A DNA stretch of 64,000 nt from Candidatus Sulfotelmatobacter sp. (GCA_030041475.1 JASHNU010000089.1:47756-111755); one strand, 5' to 3'. Shown: positions 43,429 through 53,301, numbered from the stretch's first letter. Numbers and translations: made by a program. The notes: a model not told the origin generated them from the letters alone.

Positions 43429-44652
43429 CTAAGACGGAAGCCGTCCGTTCGATGCCTGGGATGAGCCAACAGCGGTTCGAATAACCTTACTCACCTGTTC
43501 ACCCCAAGCATCCCAGTTCAATCGTGATTCGAATTGATTGCGGCTGGATGCTCGAAGGGCCTGGTACGCATCCCGATTCTGCCAGAGATCATGCACCCGA
43601 TGGGCGTATTCATCGCCACCAGCCTCCAAGGGAAACAGGTAGCCGTTGACCCCGTTGAGGACGAGCTCGGGCAGTCCGCCCGTATGGGTCGACAATATAG
43701 GGAGCCCAAAGGCACTGGCTTCGCAAAGAGCGATGCTGAAACACTCCGCGCGAGTTGGGAGCAGGAAAAAGTCAGACTTACTCCACAGCTCGTGTAGCTG
43801 GGTGCGTCCCTGGGGCTCATTCTTATCGATGAACGGAATAACCCTCAGACCAGGATGTCTGAAGTCGTTGGGTGGCTTGCATCCCACAATGGTCAGCTCG
43901 GTAGGGACACCCATGCGCTCGAGACTGAGCAGCGTCTGCACCGCGATCTCCCCACCCTTTCGTTGCCAATCAACACCGACAAACAACAGGCGGCATCGGT
44001 CCCGGCTTAGCGGCCTTAACGCCGCCTCCCGGGGTGGCGCAGACTCGATGTTTGCCCCAAACGGCACAATGTGCACCTTCCCCGGATCGGCACCATAGTG
44101 CAAGATCGCCGAGCGGGCCGCCCACCAACTGGGGTAGATGAGTTCCCTAGAATTGCGGATAGCAGCCCTCTCGATGTCGTCCAATGCCCGAAGGTAGGAG
44201 GGGGACAGATTGGTGAACTCTGGATAATAGTTCACCATTATTTTCACGGTCGCGTCCGAGAGGTAGACAATCGGGACCTGCGTCGAGAGACGGGCAATGA
44301 GCGCTGAACTGGAGGGCGCGAATACCACGTTGTACGTGCCCTTCGAAAGCCTTCTCCCAGCTAATCTGCCCAACTTCCCTATCAGCGGAACAGCGTACGG
44401 GTAGTTTCTTCCGGTCGCGGCCATGATCCCGCGGTGAACCGCCTTCCTGAGATTCCAGGAAAAAGGTTTTATTGGGCCAATGAGGGACACCTCGCCACAA
44501 TGCCTCTCCAGCGCTCGGGCCATGAGATAGTGGGTGCCAGACCACGATCTCCGGTCACGAGGATCCTGGACGGTCAGATAGGCGATGCGCAGGGATCCCT
44601 TGGAGACCCCGGTGCCAATTTCCATGGAATCAAGTTGAGTCGGAGTGTACAT
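43429..44652 (-). CDS. glycosyltransferase, GT4/GT1 family
   Basis: GT-B glycosyltransferase of 407 aa. Start ATG 44652 is chosen; no clear ribosome-binding site is seen. The C-terminal donor domain shows RLLFVGVDWQRKGGEIAVQT, LTIVGCKPPND, FLLPTRAECFSIALCEASAF (the E-x7-E motif) and GGLPELVLNGVNGYLFPLEA. The N-terminus has IAYLTVQDPRDRRSWSGTHY. It adds a sugar to the growing lipid-linked repeat at the cytoplasmic face. It follows a 260-base gap that contains a candidate internal promoter. Confidence 0.85.
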   Translation of the reverse strand: MYTPTQLDSMEIGTGVSKGSLRIAYLTVQDPRDRRSWSGTHYLMARALERHCGEVSLIGPIKPFSWNLRKAVHRGIMAATGRNYPYAVPLIGKLGRLAGRRLSKGTYNVVFAPSSSALIARLSTQVPIVYLSDATVKIMVNYYPEFTNLSPSYLRALDDIERAAIRNSRELIYPSWWAARSAILHYGADPGKVHIVPFGANIESAPPREAALRPLSRDRCRLLFVGVDWQRKGGEIAVQTLLSLERMGVPTELTIVGCKPPNDFRHPGLRVIPFIDKNEPQGRTQLHELWSKSDFFLLPTRAECFSIALCEASAFGLPILSTHTGGLPELVLNGVNGYLFPLEAGGDEYAHRVHDLWQNRDAYQALRASSRNQFESRLNWDAWGEQVSKVIRTAVGSSQASNGRLPS

Positions 44653-44747
44653 CGCAAGCAAACCGTGGGACCAGAACAGGGGCGGTGGGCTGTCCTGAGC
44701 TAGTGGCCAGAATTCAGACCGGACGGTCTTCTCGTCATAGGGCGAAC

Positions 44748-44775
44748 ATTATAAATCTACGTGGATGCATGGCCA
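44748..44775 (-). promoter_or_regulatory. candidate internal promoter of the polysaccharide locus
   Basis: On the minus strand TGGCCA (44775-44770), a 16-base spacer, then a perfect TATAAT (44753-44748). It lies in a 259-base gap upstream of the glycosyltransferase gene. It may boost expression of the distal half of the locus. The -35 is only partly matched. Confidence 0.35.
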
Positions 44776-44911
44776 CCTTCACTTCGACCGCGAGAAAGCA
44801 GAAAATCAGGCAGGGTTACTCCGCCAACGCGAGGGGAGCTTTGCCGAAATCTGTGTGAAGAACGGCGAAACCATGTCACATCACGCTCGGTGACTCGCTG
44901 CCTTGTACCAG

Positions 44912-46474
44912 CTATTGAACCGTGGCCGTGAGGCCGGTCGGCGGGCTGGGCAGATTGCTATTATAAAAATATGCGCCGGCATCCCAGTTGCCGCTCCCAT
45001 TCCCGGGCCTGTTCACCGACGTCCTTCCCGGGCAGACTGACTGCACGACTCCATTGAGGGTCTGCTCGGAACAGCCATAACTGGTATCGGCCGTCGTAAA
45101 TCCTGAGGGCCAAACGCTGGTGAGGTTTACGCCCGCGCCGATCGGGCAATTGGCAGAAATTCCGTTGCAATTTTGGCTTTGGGGGGAGTACACGATGGCG
45201 GTGCTGCTGGTATAGCCCTGGCTCGCCGCAGCGGAAGAACTTACCAATACGTTGTTGCCAATGCTCTTTGTCGTTGCGTTCACGCTCCCACTGATCAAAG
45301 TCGCCCCGTTCGATGTGATCGCATGGTTATTCTGAAAGTAGAAGTTCGTCCACGACCCGCATCCGGCGTTGACGGCTTGTGGGAGCTGGGTGACGATCGT
45401 GTTGTTCCAGGCGTAAAGCCCGACCACACCTGTACTGCAAGATTGGGGCAAATCCCAGGTGTTCCCCCCGGTATTTGCCTGAAGGTTCCACCAAATGTTG
45501 TTCCAGGCATAATCGGTCTCGCCCGGATTCCCGACCTGGAAACCCTCGCCAGTTGTAATGTCATGCAGCAGATTGTTGTAGAAGTAGAAGACACCTGTTC
45601 CGTGCCCTGACGCGTAGACGGTTTCTATGACGTTTGGGTGAGTTGCTCCGTCGAAAGACAGACGAACATTGTAGATATTGTTGCCTGCGAAGCTGCCCTG
45701 TGTCCACGGCTTAATCGCGTTCACGACATCGTGGACTACGGAGCTGCTAAGGCTCCACTGGATGCCTACCCCAGAGTCGCCGTTTCCATCCGAGTTGTCG
45801 ATCACCGTATTCGCGACCATACAATTTCCGCAATAAGGGCTGGCGTTGTAGATTCCGATCAGGCGGTCACTGTCCATCGCGGAAGGCCCCACCGTCCATG
45901 CGTGGATGTACCAATTGTCAACGGTAATGTAGTCGGAAGCGGTTGATTCGATTAATCCGGCGGTTCCCCAGCAGGCGTTGCCCTGGTCGGTGTTCCAGTA
46001 AAAGTTCCGCGCCTCGATCCAGTTGAACGTGGTGTACATGGCCGAGTTGAGGCTCAGGAACTGATTAATGTGCCCGCCGGTGCACTCGGGCGCCTGGATG
46101 GCAGCGCTCTGCGCATCAAAAACCGGCCGATTCCAGCCTGAGGGACAGGTTGCCGTGTTGTACCAGGTCTGATCCACGTTAATCGTAATCGGATTCGAGC
46201 TGGTTCCGCTCCACGTCCACGTGATCGGGAAGTTTGCATTTCCCCAAACATCGCAGCCGCGAAGAATCAAGGTGTCGCCCGCGGTGGGTTTGTAGCTCCC
46301 TGCCCAAGTCGCCATCCCGGGCAGATGCGCCCAGGGTGTGCTCTTCGACGTGCCGCTGTTCGAATCCAAGCCATTGGCCGCGACGTAATAGGTCGTGGCT
46401 GAGGCATTTCCGATAAAAGCGAGAGCGATACAGAGAATCCAGGTGCAGAGTGTGGGGGAAAGTCTGCGAGTCAT
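44912..46474 (-). CDS. secreted right-handed beta-helix protein
   Basis: Protein of 520 aa with signal peptide (CTWILCIALAFIGNASA). The start at 46474 is used because the frame upstream to 46786 has no protein-like features. Mature start TTYYVAANGLDSNSGTSKST then PWAHLPGM, typical of pectate-lyase-like beta-helix proteins. Repeated Asn/Ile turns follow (VANTVIDNSDGNGDSGVGIQ, NNLLHDITTGEGFQVGN). It ends PPTGLTATVQ, which looks like only the first strand of a fibronectin-III domain. It may cut or modify the polysaccharide in the periplasm or outside. Catalytic residues cannot be assigned. Confidence 0.7.
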   Translation of the reverse strand: MTRRLSPTLCTWILCIALAFIGNASATTYYVAANGLDSNSGTSKSTPWAHLPGMATWAGSYKPTAGDTLILRGCDVWGNANFPITWTWSGTSSNPITINVDQTWYNTATCPSGWNRPVFDAQSAAIQAPECTGGHINQFLSLNSAMYTTFNWIEARNFYWNTDQGNACWGTAGLIESTASDYITVDNWYIHAWTVGPSAMDSDRLIGIYNASPYCGNCMVANTVIDNSDGNGDSGVGIQWSLSSSVVHDVVNAIKPWTQGSFAGNNIYNVRLSFDGATHPNVIETVYASGHGTGVFYFYNNLLHDITTGEGFQVGNPGETDYAWNNIWWNLQANTGGNTWDLPQSCSTGVVGLYAWNNTIVTQLPQAVNAGCGSWTNFYFQNNHAITSNGATLISGSVNATTKSIGNNVLVSSSAAASQGYTSSTAIVYSPQSQNCNGISANCPIGAGVNLTSVWPSGFTTADTSYGCSEQTLNGVVQSVCPGRTSVNRPGNGSGNWDAGAYFYNSNLPSPPTGLTATVQ

Positions 46475-46718
46475 TGACAGGGTTCCGTGCCCTAAGAAAT
46501 CAGGTTCTCTTGACGATGCGGGCGCTACGAAAAGCGTACTCGTAGCCTGTGTCCCAGCCAAGTCACAGAGGTTCACGGGTGCATTCCCGAAAGGACTAGT
46601 ACCGGCCCTGACCTTCAGTCGGTATTTTCTTCTCCCTGTTCGCTTGTTCCATCCTATTGCGAAAACCGCTAGCTCCAAGGATTTACGCGCCTTCCGCCCT
46701 GGCGGCACAGGCCAGGTG

Positions 46719-48200
46719 TCAAGCAGCCTCGCTCGATCCGCGCGATGAGAGCGCCCAAGCAAAGCCGGACGCCAGCACGGTTCCACAAATGCCGAGGAAC
46801 AGGTTTGGGGCAGGCCGTCCTAGTATTCCCGCCACTCTCACGGCGAGCCATAGGGCAACAATCACGAGAGAACAGAGGGCTGGAATCGGGAAACTCCTCC
46901 AATAGTCAGCCAACCGGAGGCCCGTGACTTTGCGAATGCGTTCCACTTGCAGCAAGTAGCCCGCGAAAACTGCGATCAAGCACGCCAGCTGCCCTCCCCA
47001 AAGCCCCCCGACTTTCGCCAGTGGGTAAATCATGGCAATCACGACCAGCGCCATGGTAGCCACGCTGCGACGATGCAGTTGCGGAGCTCCTTTCGCGTAG
47101 AACACGATGGTGAGCTGCACATTCAAAATGTTGAGAAAAGCAGCAGCGGCAGCCAAAGCCAGTGCTGCAGCCGCTGCGGCGTAACGTGTTCCATAGACGA
47201 TTGTCAAAACGGAGCGCCCGCAAAACGCCGCGCACACCACCGCGGGCAACCCCAACATCACGGTCGCTCCTGTTACCTGCAACAGGATCCGATTCACGCG
47301 GGCATCGTCCGATTGAATGTGGGATAAAGCCGGCAGCAGCATCTGCGACAGAATAGCTGCCAGAAAGGCGATGGGCGTCTGCACCAGGTAGACGGCCATG
47401 GAATACAAACCGAGCTGAGCAGTCGGATATAGTTTGCCCAGCACAAAGATATCGGCACGACTGAATATCAGATTGAGAAAAGCCAGTCCAAACAGCCCGC
47501 GGGAAAATCGAAACAGCTCGCGAAGCGCTGCCAGGTCAAGGTGAAATCCCGGCAGGTAGGGACATAGGATGTAGGAGAGAAAGCAGCGGGCAGCGTTCTC
47601 CGAACAGTACCCGATCGCGAGCGCCCATACGTCTCGGAGGAAATAGCTAAGGATCACGGTGGTTGCGACTCCGAGAATGCCACCACCGTTGCTGATGATC
47701 GCCCACTTGGAAAACTTCATCTGCTTCTGCGCAACGATCGCTTTGGGACTGAGAAAGCCGTCAAAGACAACACTCAGGGTTACGATCCGTGCCAGCGCCG
47801 TGAGCTCCAGGTTGCCATAAAACCGGGCGATGAAAGGAGCGGCAGCGAACATGATTGCGTAGATCGACAGCGACCGCCCGACCGACATCCACCACGCCGC
47901 TCGAACGTGTCCTTCTTCGGCCCCACGCGGATTTTGGATGAGCGCTTCTCTGGCCCCAACTTCAGCCATCACTTGAATCAAGGTAGTAGCCGACAGAACG
48001 ATGGCCATTGTCCCGAAGGCCTCCGGGGCCAGCAAGCGCGCCAACAACATATTCCGGCCAAATCTTACGGCTTGCTCGATGAAGCTGCCCGCACCCAGCC
48101 ACGCACTGCCGCGGAATACCCTGCCCTTTAGGCCGTCGGCGCGCAGGATGCCCTCCACACTCAAACGGACTTTCTCGAAACCTCGCGACAAGATTGACAT
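46719..48200 (-). CDS. polysaccharide flippase, Wzx family
   Basis: Membrane protein of 493 aa with about 12-14 helices of the MATE/MOP type (Wzx). The N-terminus reads GSAWLGAGSFIEQAVRFGRN then MLLARLLAPEAFGTMAIVLS, which is standard for the polysaccharide-transport branch; FLSPKAIVAQKQMKFSKWAI lies in the third helix pair. It moves the lipid-linked repeat unit across the inner membrane. Located between the deacetylase and beta-helix genes. No ribosome-binding site stands out at the ATG. Confidence 0.85.
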   Translation of the reverse strand: MSILSRGFEKVRLSVEGILRADGLKGRVFRGSAWLGAGSFIEQAVRFGRNMLLARLLAPEAFGTMAIVLSATTLIQVMAEVGAREALIQNPRGAEEGHVRAAWWMSVGRSLSIYAIMFAAAPFIARFYGNLELTALARIVTLSVVFDGFLSPKAIVAQKQMKFSKWAIISNGGGILGVATTVILSYFLRDVWALAIGYCSENAARCFLSYILCPYLPGFHLDLAALRELFRFSRGLFGLAFLNLIFSRADIFVLGKLYPTAQLGLYSMAVYLVQTPIAFLAAILSQMLLPALSHIQSDDARVNRILLQVTGATVMLGLPAVVCAAFCGRSVLTIVYGTRYAAAAAALALAAAAAFLNILNVQLTIVFYAKGAPQLHRRSVATMALVVIAMIYPLAKVGGLWGGQLACLIAVFAGYLLQVERIRKVTGLRLADYWRSFPIPALCSLVIVALWLAVRVAGILGRPAPNLFLGICGTVLASGFAWALSSRGSSEAA

Positions 48201-48236
48201 GAAGTATTTTGGAGGAGTTTGGCGGCGCCGGAACTT

Positions 48237-49190
48237 CTAGAGCTTGGGGAAGGCGCGGTCGACCCTAACCCGGCCCACGCTTGGAGTAGTCTCTGCGCCG
48301 GGCGCCGCAGCACCGGGCACACTGCCTTCACGCTTGTTTCCTGCAATCCGTGCGCATCGGGCTTTAATTTTCGTCCTCAGCGCTGACACCCATGGTTGCC
48401 AGCAATACGCCCCGGTCAGCTTTAGTCGGAACTCCAGATTCCAATCCCAGGGATCGGCCGCCACACGACCAACCACAAAGCGATCGCCGGAAACCAGTTC
48501 TGGCAGCGTCGTGAACGCACGCTCGTATCCTGCTTCAAGACACTGGCGCAGAGTGGAATCGTCGAATGCGCCAAAAGGAAAACTGAGAAAGGTTATCGGC
48601 CGAGACAACACGCTCTCCAGAGTTTGACGCGAGCCGCTAATTTCGTTCGCTGCCTCCGCCGAACTCAGCGCCGTCAAATCACGATGGGTCCTTGTATGCG
48701 AACCGATTGTGATGCTTTCCGGCAGGCTGCGAAGACTCTGGACCGACATCACGCGCTCTTCCGCTGGGAAATATGAATCGCCCCATGTTGGCCGTGCGCC
48801 CATCGCATCTGCGACTGCGAATACAGTCGCTGGGACGCCGAACCGTTCGAGCACCGGGATTGCGTTTCCTGCAAAACTTTCGAGCGCGTCGTCAAATGTG
48901 ACAGCGACGGAATGACTGTCAACCGGCAGGTCACTGAGTTGCTGGAGATTGATGGCAGTCCAGGCTTGCGCTAGCGTTTGCATCTGCCATTCAAACCGGT
49001 GGCGATAGTCGGTCGGGACGTTGTGATAGTAAAGGACTACGCAGGTTCCAGCTTGCCGCCTTCCTGCCATCCGGCGAAGATTTTTGATCAAACGGCTGAT
49101 CGTGAAAAACAACGCCGAGATGGCCAGCTTCGTGATCCGCAGCATGAAGCTTGCCGCCGACGGCTTGATAACTCCTGGCGTTGCGCTCAT
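48237..49190 (-). CDS. polysaccharide deacetylase (NodB-like)
   Basis: Protein of 317 aa. ATG 49190 overlaps the upstream stop (ATGA); the longer frame from 49250 is rejected. The catalytic NodB fold is seen as VAVTFDDALESFAGNAIPVL (Asp-Asp base and metal), IGSHTRTHRDLTALS (metal-binding H-x3-H) and ITFLSFPFGAFDDSTLRQCL. There is a hydrophobic segment near residue 15-35 (MLRITKLAISALFFTIS), so it is probably membrane-linked. It would remove N-acetyl groups from the polymer, altering charge. Confidence 0.85.
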   Translation of the reverse strand: MSATPGVIKPSAASFMLRITKLAISALFFTISRLIKNLRRMAGRRQAGTCVVLYYHNVPTDYRHRFEWQMQTLAQAWTAINLQQLSDLPVDSHSVAVTFDDALESFAGNAIPVLERFGVPATVFAVADAMGARPTWGDSYFPAEERVMSVQSLRSLPESITIGSHTRTHRDLTALSSAEAANEISGSRQTLESVLSRPITFLSFPFGAFDDSTLRQCLEAGYERAFTTLPELVSGDRFVVGRVAADPWDWNLEFRLKLTGAYCWQPWVSALRTKIKARCARIAGNKREGSVPGAAAPGAETTPSVGRVRVDRAFPKL

Positions 49191-49891
49191 GCTACGCGAG
49201 ACCCTGGGATCGGTGCTGCAACGGCGCTGGCGCCGGGTTTTGAACTGCACTCAGTCCACTCAACGAATGTTCTTCCGAAAAACGAGGCCTTGCGCGCGAC
49301 ACCGAGAAGGCGGAAAGGCGTTTTGCGCAGGGAATTCAGCTGCGGTTGATTCCACTCCGCCACTTCGATATAGGCGCGGACCCTGCGTTCCGCTGCAAGT
49401 TGCTCCAGCATGTAGTTCACCAGCCGCGGATTGATCTGCCGTCCGCGAAACTCGGGAAAAACGAGAAAATCGAAGAAGTGCACGTCGTTCCGGCCGAGAG
49501 GGCAATAATGCGACTCGATGGTGTGTCCCGTCATGGTCCAGCCATAGCCGGCGAGTTTTCCTTCCGCGCGAATCAGCCAGAGCGATGCACCTTGCCGCAG
49601 ACGTTCTGCAAACTTCCTGGAACTCAGTTTCTGATTCCAGTAGCTCACCATCTTCTGCCAGTCCGGCGCATCAATTTGTTCCTTGTGTTCCTTGCGTTCC
49701 ACGATCAACTGAGGCGGTAATATTGTCGTTGCGGGAGGACTGTCGGGGTTGGTCAGATCGAAATAAAAAACAACCATGCGGTTTGCGAAGATCAAGCGGC
49801 GGACGAAAAGGCACGCCCGACTCAGTGTCGCGCTGGCGCCGTGGCGCAGAAAATAAGTCTGGAAGCGAGAAATGGAATCCGCGAGAAGCAT
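49187..49891 (-). CDS. GNAT-type acetyltransferase
   Basis: Protein of 234 aa with a C-terminal GNAT fold: AEGKLAGYGWTM (beta 2-3), VHFFDFLVFPEFRGRQINPR (the acetyl-CoA loop of the V-x2-E/Y-x-R-G-R-G type, here FPEFRGRQI) and ERRVRAYIEVAEWNQPQLN. The N-terminal 60 residues are of uncertain fold. It probably acetylates an amino sugar of the repeat unit. Overlaps the deacetylase by 4 bases and follows a glycosyltransferase by 16 bases. Confidence 0.75.
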   Translation of the reverse strand: MLLADSISRFQTYFLRHGASATLSRACLFVRRLIFANRMVVFYFDLTNPDSPPATTILPPQLIVERKEHKEQIDAPDWQKMVSYWNQKLSSRKFAERLRQGASLWLIRAEGKLAGYGWTMTGHTIESHYCPLGRNDVHFFDFLVFPEFRGRQINPRLVNYMLEQLAAERRVRAYIEVAEWNQPQLNSLRKTPFRLLGVARKASFFGRTFVEWTECSSKPGASAVAAPIPGSRVA

Positions 49892-49907
49892 GTGTCACCG
49901 AACGGGG

Positions 49908-50897
49908 CTACACCTTCCGAACCGAATCACTCGAGAGCAGCGCTTCCATACAGGCCCGGCTCAGAAGCAAACGCTTTTCGTTGTCCGCACTGACCACCCT
50001 TACCCGGTGCGAGATTACGCTGAGCAGGTAGCGCACAAAATATCGGCTGAATAAGATTCCGCGAATGCCGAAGCGGCCAGCCCAACTGTGGTACTTGTCC
50101 CAGTAGTGCAGCACTGCGCGCTGCTGTTCAATTGCGAATCGAGCCGGGTCGTTGGCTGAACTCGCCGCGCGATAGTGAATCGCCTGCGCTTCTGGAAAGA
50201 AACTCACGCGCCATCCAGCATTCCAGCACCGGCGGCACCAATCGAGATCCTCGGCATAAATAAAGAAGTCCTCGTCCAACAGGCCTACCGATTCCAGCGC
50301 TTCTCGCCGAATCATCCAGAAACACCCGACCAGCACATCCGCATCTACGATCCGGTCATGCGGGAAACAGAGCATGTGCTCGGTGCTGAAGAAGCTGGTG
50401 CGCGGAAACATGCGGAACAAGCCAACGGACTCGCAGAAGTTATTCCATAGCGAGGGGAACCTGCGGCATGAGCTTTGCAGTGACCTGTCCGCATTCAGGA
50501 TTTTCGGTCCCGCCAGTCCAACTAAGGAATGCGCGTCCAGATACTCCACCAGACGATCCAAGCAGTTGGGTAGAACATGCACGTCCGAGTTGATCAGGCA
50601 GACGTAGCGGCCTGTGCTTTGGCCAATACCGACGTTGTTCGCCTTGGCAAAGCCCAGGTTCCGATCATTTCGGATCAGTCGTACTTGCGGAAAATCGGCG
50701 GCCACCATTTCCGCCGAACCGTCAGTGGAAGCGTTGTCCACGACGATGACCTCCAATGTGTGTTGAAACGGGCCCTCTGTCAGGCTCTGCAAGCACTCGC
50801 GCAGACATCGGCTGGCGTTCCAGCTAACTACGATGACGGAAACGTCCATCTCTGTGTTGTCGCAAGTGTGGCCATGGGATTTTGCATCCTTATTCAT
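49908..50897 (-). CDS. glycosyltransferase family 2
   Basis: GT-A transferase of 329 aa (rhamnosyltransferase/WcaA type): DVSVIVVSWNASRCLRECLQ, VIVVDNASTDGSAEMVA, RNLGFAKANNVGIG, YVCLINSDVHVLP (DXD-like) and EDFFIYAEDLDWCRRCWNAG, the family acceptor block. ATG 50897 overlaps the FemAB-like gene by eight bases; ATG 50849 is an alternative. It adds a sugar to the lipid-linked intermediate. Confidence 0.88.
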   Translation of the reverse strand: MNKDAKSHGHTCDNTEMDVSVIVVSWNASRCLRECLQSLTEGPFQHTLEVIVVDNASTDGSAEMVAADFPQVRLIRNDRNLGFAKANNVGIGQSTGRYVCLINSDVHVLPNCLDRLVEYLDAHSLVGLAGPKILNADRSLQSSCRRFPSLWNNFCESVGLFRMFPRTSFFSTEHMLCFPHDRIVDADVLVGCFWMIRREALESVGLLDEDFFIYAEDLDWCRRCWNAGWRVSFFPEAQAIHYRAASSANDPARFAIEQQRAVLHYWDKYHSWAGRFGIRGILFSRYFVRYLLSVISHRVRVVSADNEKRLLLSRACMEALLSSDSVRKV

Positions 50898-52053
50898 GCG
50901 AGAGTTGCCGCTGAGCGCTGCCGAAACCGGCGTGCAGCAGCTGGACCGTCTTAACTGCTGCCCGGCTCATAGCGCTGTCGCAGGCAGTAAACGGCGGGAT
51001 GTGGCTCACGTAGGCTCCCGAGAGGCCGCTCTTGAAATGGTGAACTCCGGGGTTCTGCCTGGGATCGGTTCCGCCCAGGTCGTAGACACGAATGCCAGCC
51101 TCTTTCAGCCGGCGAATCATCTCCCACTGCAGCAGGTATGAGCTTTTCAGCTTCATGCCGTCATCGTTGGTGGCGCCGAGCAGGAAGATGGCTGAGTCTC
51201 CGATCGCCGTACAGACTAATCCAGCGGTCGGTTTTTCCTGATGCGCGCAAATCAAGATTCGCATTTTCTGAGGCTCGGTCAATCGCTCCTGAATCCGCCC
51301 GAACTCTTCCACGCTTATTTTTCGGTCGAAATGTTTCCGCCGCCACATTTGCTCGTACAGCTCGCCGAACGTGCGGTAGATGCTGGCGTTGTTCCCCTCG
51401 ATAATCGTAAGGCCATTTCGTTCGACTACATTCAGTTGATTGCGCCATTTCTTGTCCAAGCTTCTGCGCAATTCTTCCAGTGGAGGAGAAAGATTCAGCG
51501 CCAAGGTTCTGTACTCTTCGGAGCCGAGACCTCGCCGGCGATCGAATTGTCGAAACCCAGATTCAAAAATCTGCGCCCGCAAGGAACCGCCAAATGCGTT
51601 TGGCAATATCTCCAGAAACAGCCGTCGTCTCTCGACGTACTCGTGACGCAAAGCACGGGCCAGGCTTGCGACCACCGCTGGATCCAGATCTCGTCCTCGC
51701 CGGTGACAGAGTGGACCCCATCGTAAGTAGGCAACGCCGGCTCTCCATCCCATCGGGCGAACAATCCTCAGTTGCGCCAGACCGAGAACTTCGGCGCCGC
51801 GTTTTAGCAGAAGATGACTGAGATTCGTTCCCCCCCAGCGCACGGCGCCATAAGCCCACGTCTGATAGATGTTGGCGTCGGCAAATTCCTGGATGAGTTC
51901 GGACCATTCCTCCTCCTTAATTTGGTCCACTTCAATCCGATGCTTCGAGTCGGTTGCGGCCTCCAGGGTCGTCGCGCGAGACACTACATCCCGGCTCTGC
52001 TCAATACCGGCGCTGCTCAGCATACTCAACTCGTCAAGGGCCTTCATCTTCAA
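50890..52053 (-). CDS. FemAB/GNAT-like acyl- or aminoacyltransferase
   Basis: Protein of 387 aa, double-GNAT type (Acetyltransf_6/FemX): FADANIYQTWAYGAVRWGGT, RAGVAYLRWGPLCHRRGRDL, KWRNQLNVVERNGLTIIEG, then SAIFLLGATNDDG and YLLQWEMIRRLKEAGIRVYD, ending DLGGTDPRQNPGVHHFKSGL. These are the standard blocks of the FemAB-related EPS proteins. It may transfer an amino acid or acyl group to the sugar. The presence of an AMP-ligase and carrier protein in the same locus offers a donor, which is inference. Confidence 0.8.
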   Translation of the reverse strand: MKMKALDELSMLSSAGIEQSRDVVSRATTLEAATDSKHRIEVDQIKEEEWSELIQEFADANIYQTWAYGAVRWGGTNLSHLLLKRGAEVLGLAQLRIVRPMGWRAGVAYLRWGPLCHRRGRDLDPAVVASLARALRHEYVERRRLFLEILPNAFGGSLRAQIFESGFRQFDRRRGLGSEEYRTLALNLSPPLEELRRSLDKKWRNQLNVVERNGLTIIEGNNASIYRTFGELYEQMWRRKHFDRKISVEEFGRIQERLTEPQKMRILICAHQEKPTAGLVCTAIGDSAIFLLGATNDDGMKLKSSYLLQWEMIRRLKEAGIRVYDLGGTDPRQNPGVHHFKSGLSGAYVSHIPPFTACDSAMSRAAVKTVQLLHAGFGSAQRQLSHE

Positions 52054-52068
52054 GACTCGGCAGGATGC

Positions 52069-53301
52069 CTACCCTCCATGCCGATACAGAATGCTGCCGA
52101 TCGCCGTCTGATTTTCCGAACTTATGAAACGTAGGTTATGAGTTTCCGAATCACGTGGGGACAGCCGATTAACGCGGCCTGCGGACGCATACAGCAACCA
52201 GCCCAACTCGTAGGGCCGGCATTCAAACAAGACTTTAAGGTTATCTGCGGACTCCACGCCAACATCGTGCTCCTGTCCAACCGCCGCTTTGAGATATCGC
52301 CTGAGTCGGAACGATGGTCTGAAAATGCTCCGCCACACCACGCCGGCGGCGGCATTTTCCATGTCGAAGCCCAGTTCATTGCTTCCCTTGATCCAATCCA
52401 GCCCGCGCTGAATCCATGGCCGGAAGTCCGTCCCTGTGACAGAGGCAAGAAGACACAGGGCCATCGGCGCCATCGCATGCTGATGCACAGAAAAAACCGG
52501 ATAACCCTCTATTACTCGTCCAGTAGATGAGTCGTAATGCCACCACCACTGTCCTTTTTCACCTTGTGCGTCGCAAATCGTGCGACCGCACTCGAGGGCA
52601 CGCGATTCGGCTTCCCTATGACTCGTGACTTTCGAGAACAGCGACATCGCATAAATTGGATAGACCTGATCGGCGAAGCTGCCGATCCATCCGCGCACTC
52701 GTCCCGCCAAACTCCCTACCCTTGAAGCATGGCGGAAAATGCCACGCTTGCGCTGATTGCAACTGAGTCGGCGATAGACGTCAAACGCCAAGTTCTCCAG
52801 TCCCGAAGACTTCTCTGGGCAAGCTAGGCTCCAATAACATAATCCGGTCAGAAGCCATGCCAACTCCATGGTTTGGCCTCGTTGCGCGTCCCGGTACAGC
52901 GACAGAGCATCTTTCACGCCCAGCCGCTCATCTACCTCTTCCAGCCGTTCGGGCGCGGCGCGGGCGCAGAGCCACACGAGCAATCCAAGGTCGCCGAGGT
53001 TGTCTACCCAATCCGTCCTCGCTAACAAACGCTCCAGCACCGGCGCGATTTCGATTGGTGGCTGCACCCCGCTCATTTGCAACTGATGCAGCCCCAGCAA
53101 GGCCATTACTGTATAGCGCGCGGATAGGCCTTCCCGGACCAATCCGTCGGACCCGCTTCTCAGTCGGAAGCAAAACAACTGCGCCCGGTCATCGAACATC
53201 GGCACCAGTCCGCGAGCGGCCAGTTCGACCAACTGCCCCACTTGCTTCTGCTCGTTGTTGGAAGGACCCACGCAGCGTGTTATTGCGTCCGCGAATGTCA
53301 T
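52069..53301 (-). CDS. hypothetical protein, possible alpha/alpha-toroid
   Basis: Protein of 410 aa, not recognised. It is helical, with repeated aromatic patches: QWWWHYDSSTGRVIEGYPVF, VHQHAMAPMALCLLAS, ELAWLLTGLCYWSL. These resemble the inner helices of alpha/alpha toroids (glycoside hydrolase or lyase type), with conserved-looking His, Tyr and Trp. No signal peptide, so it acts in the cytoplasm. Tightly packed with both neighbours (15 bases and a 4-base overlap). Could act on a sugar, but no catalytic assignment is safe. Confidence 0.6.
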   Translation of the reverse strand: MTFADAITRCVGPSNNEQKQVGQLVELAARGLVPMFDDRAQLFCFRLRSGSDGLVREGLSARYTVMALLGLHQLQMSGVQPPIEIAPVLERLLARTDWVDNLGDLGLLVWLCARAAPERLEEVDERLGVKDALSLYRDAQRGQTMELAWLLTGLCYWSLACPEKSSGLENLAFDVYRRLSCNQRKRGIFRHASRVGSLAGRVRGWIGSFADQVYPIYAMSLFSKVTSHREAESRALECGRTICDAQGEKGQWWWHYDSSTGRVIEGYPVFSVHQHAMAPMALCLLASVTGTDFRPWIQRGLDWIKGSNELGFDMENAAAGVVWRSIFRPSFRLRRYLKAAVGQEHDVGVESADNLKVLFECRPYELGWLLYASAGRVNRLSPRDSETHNLRFISSENQTAIGSILYRHGG

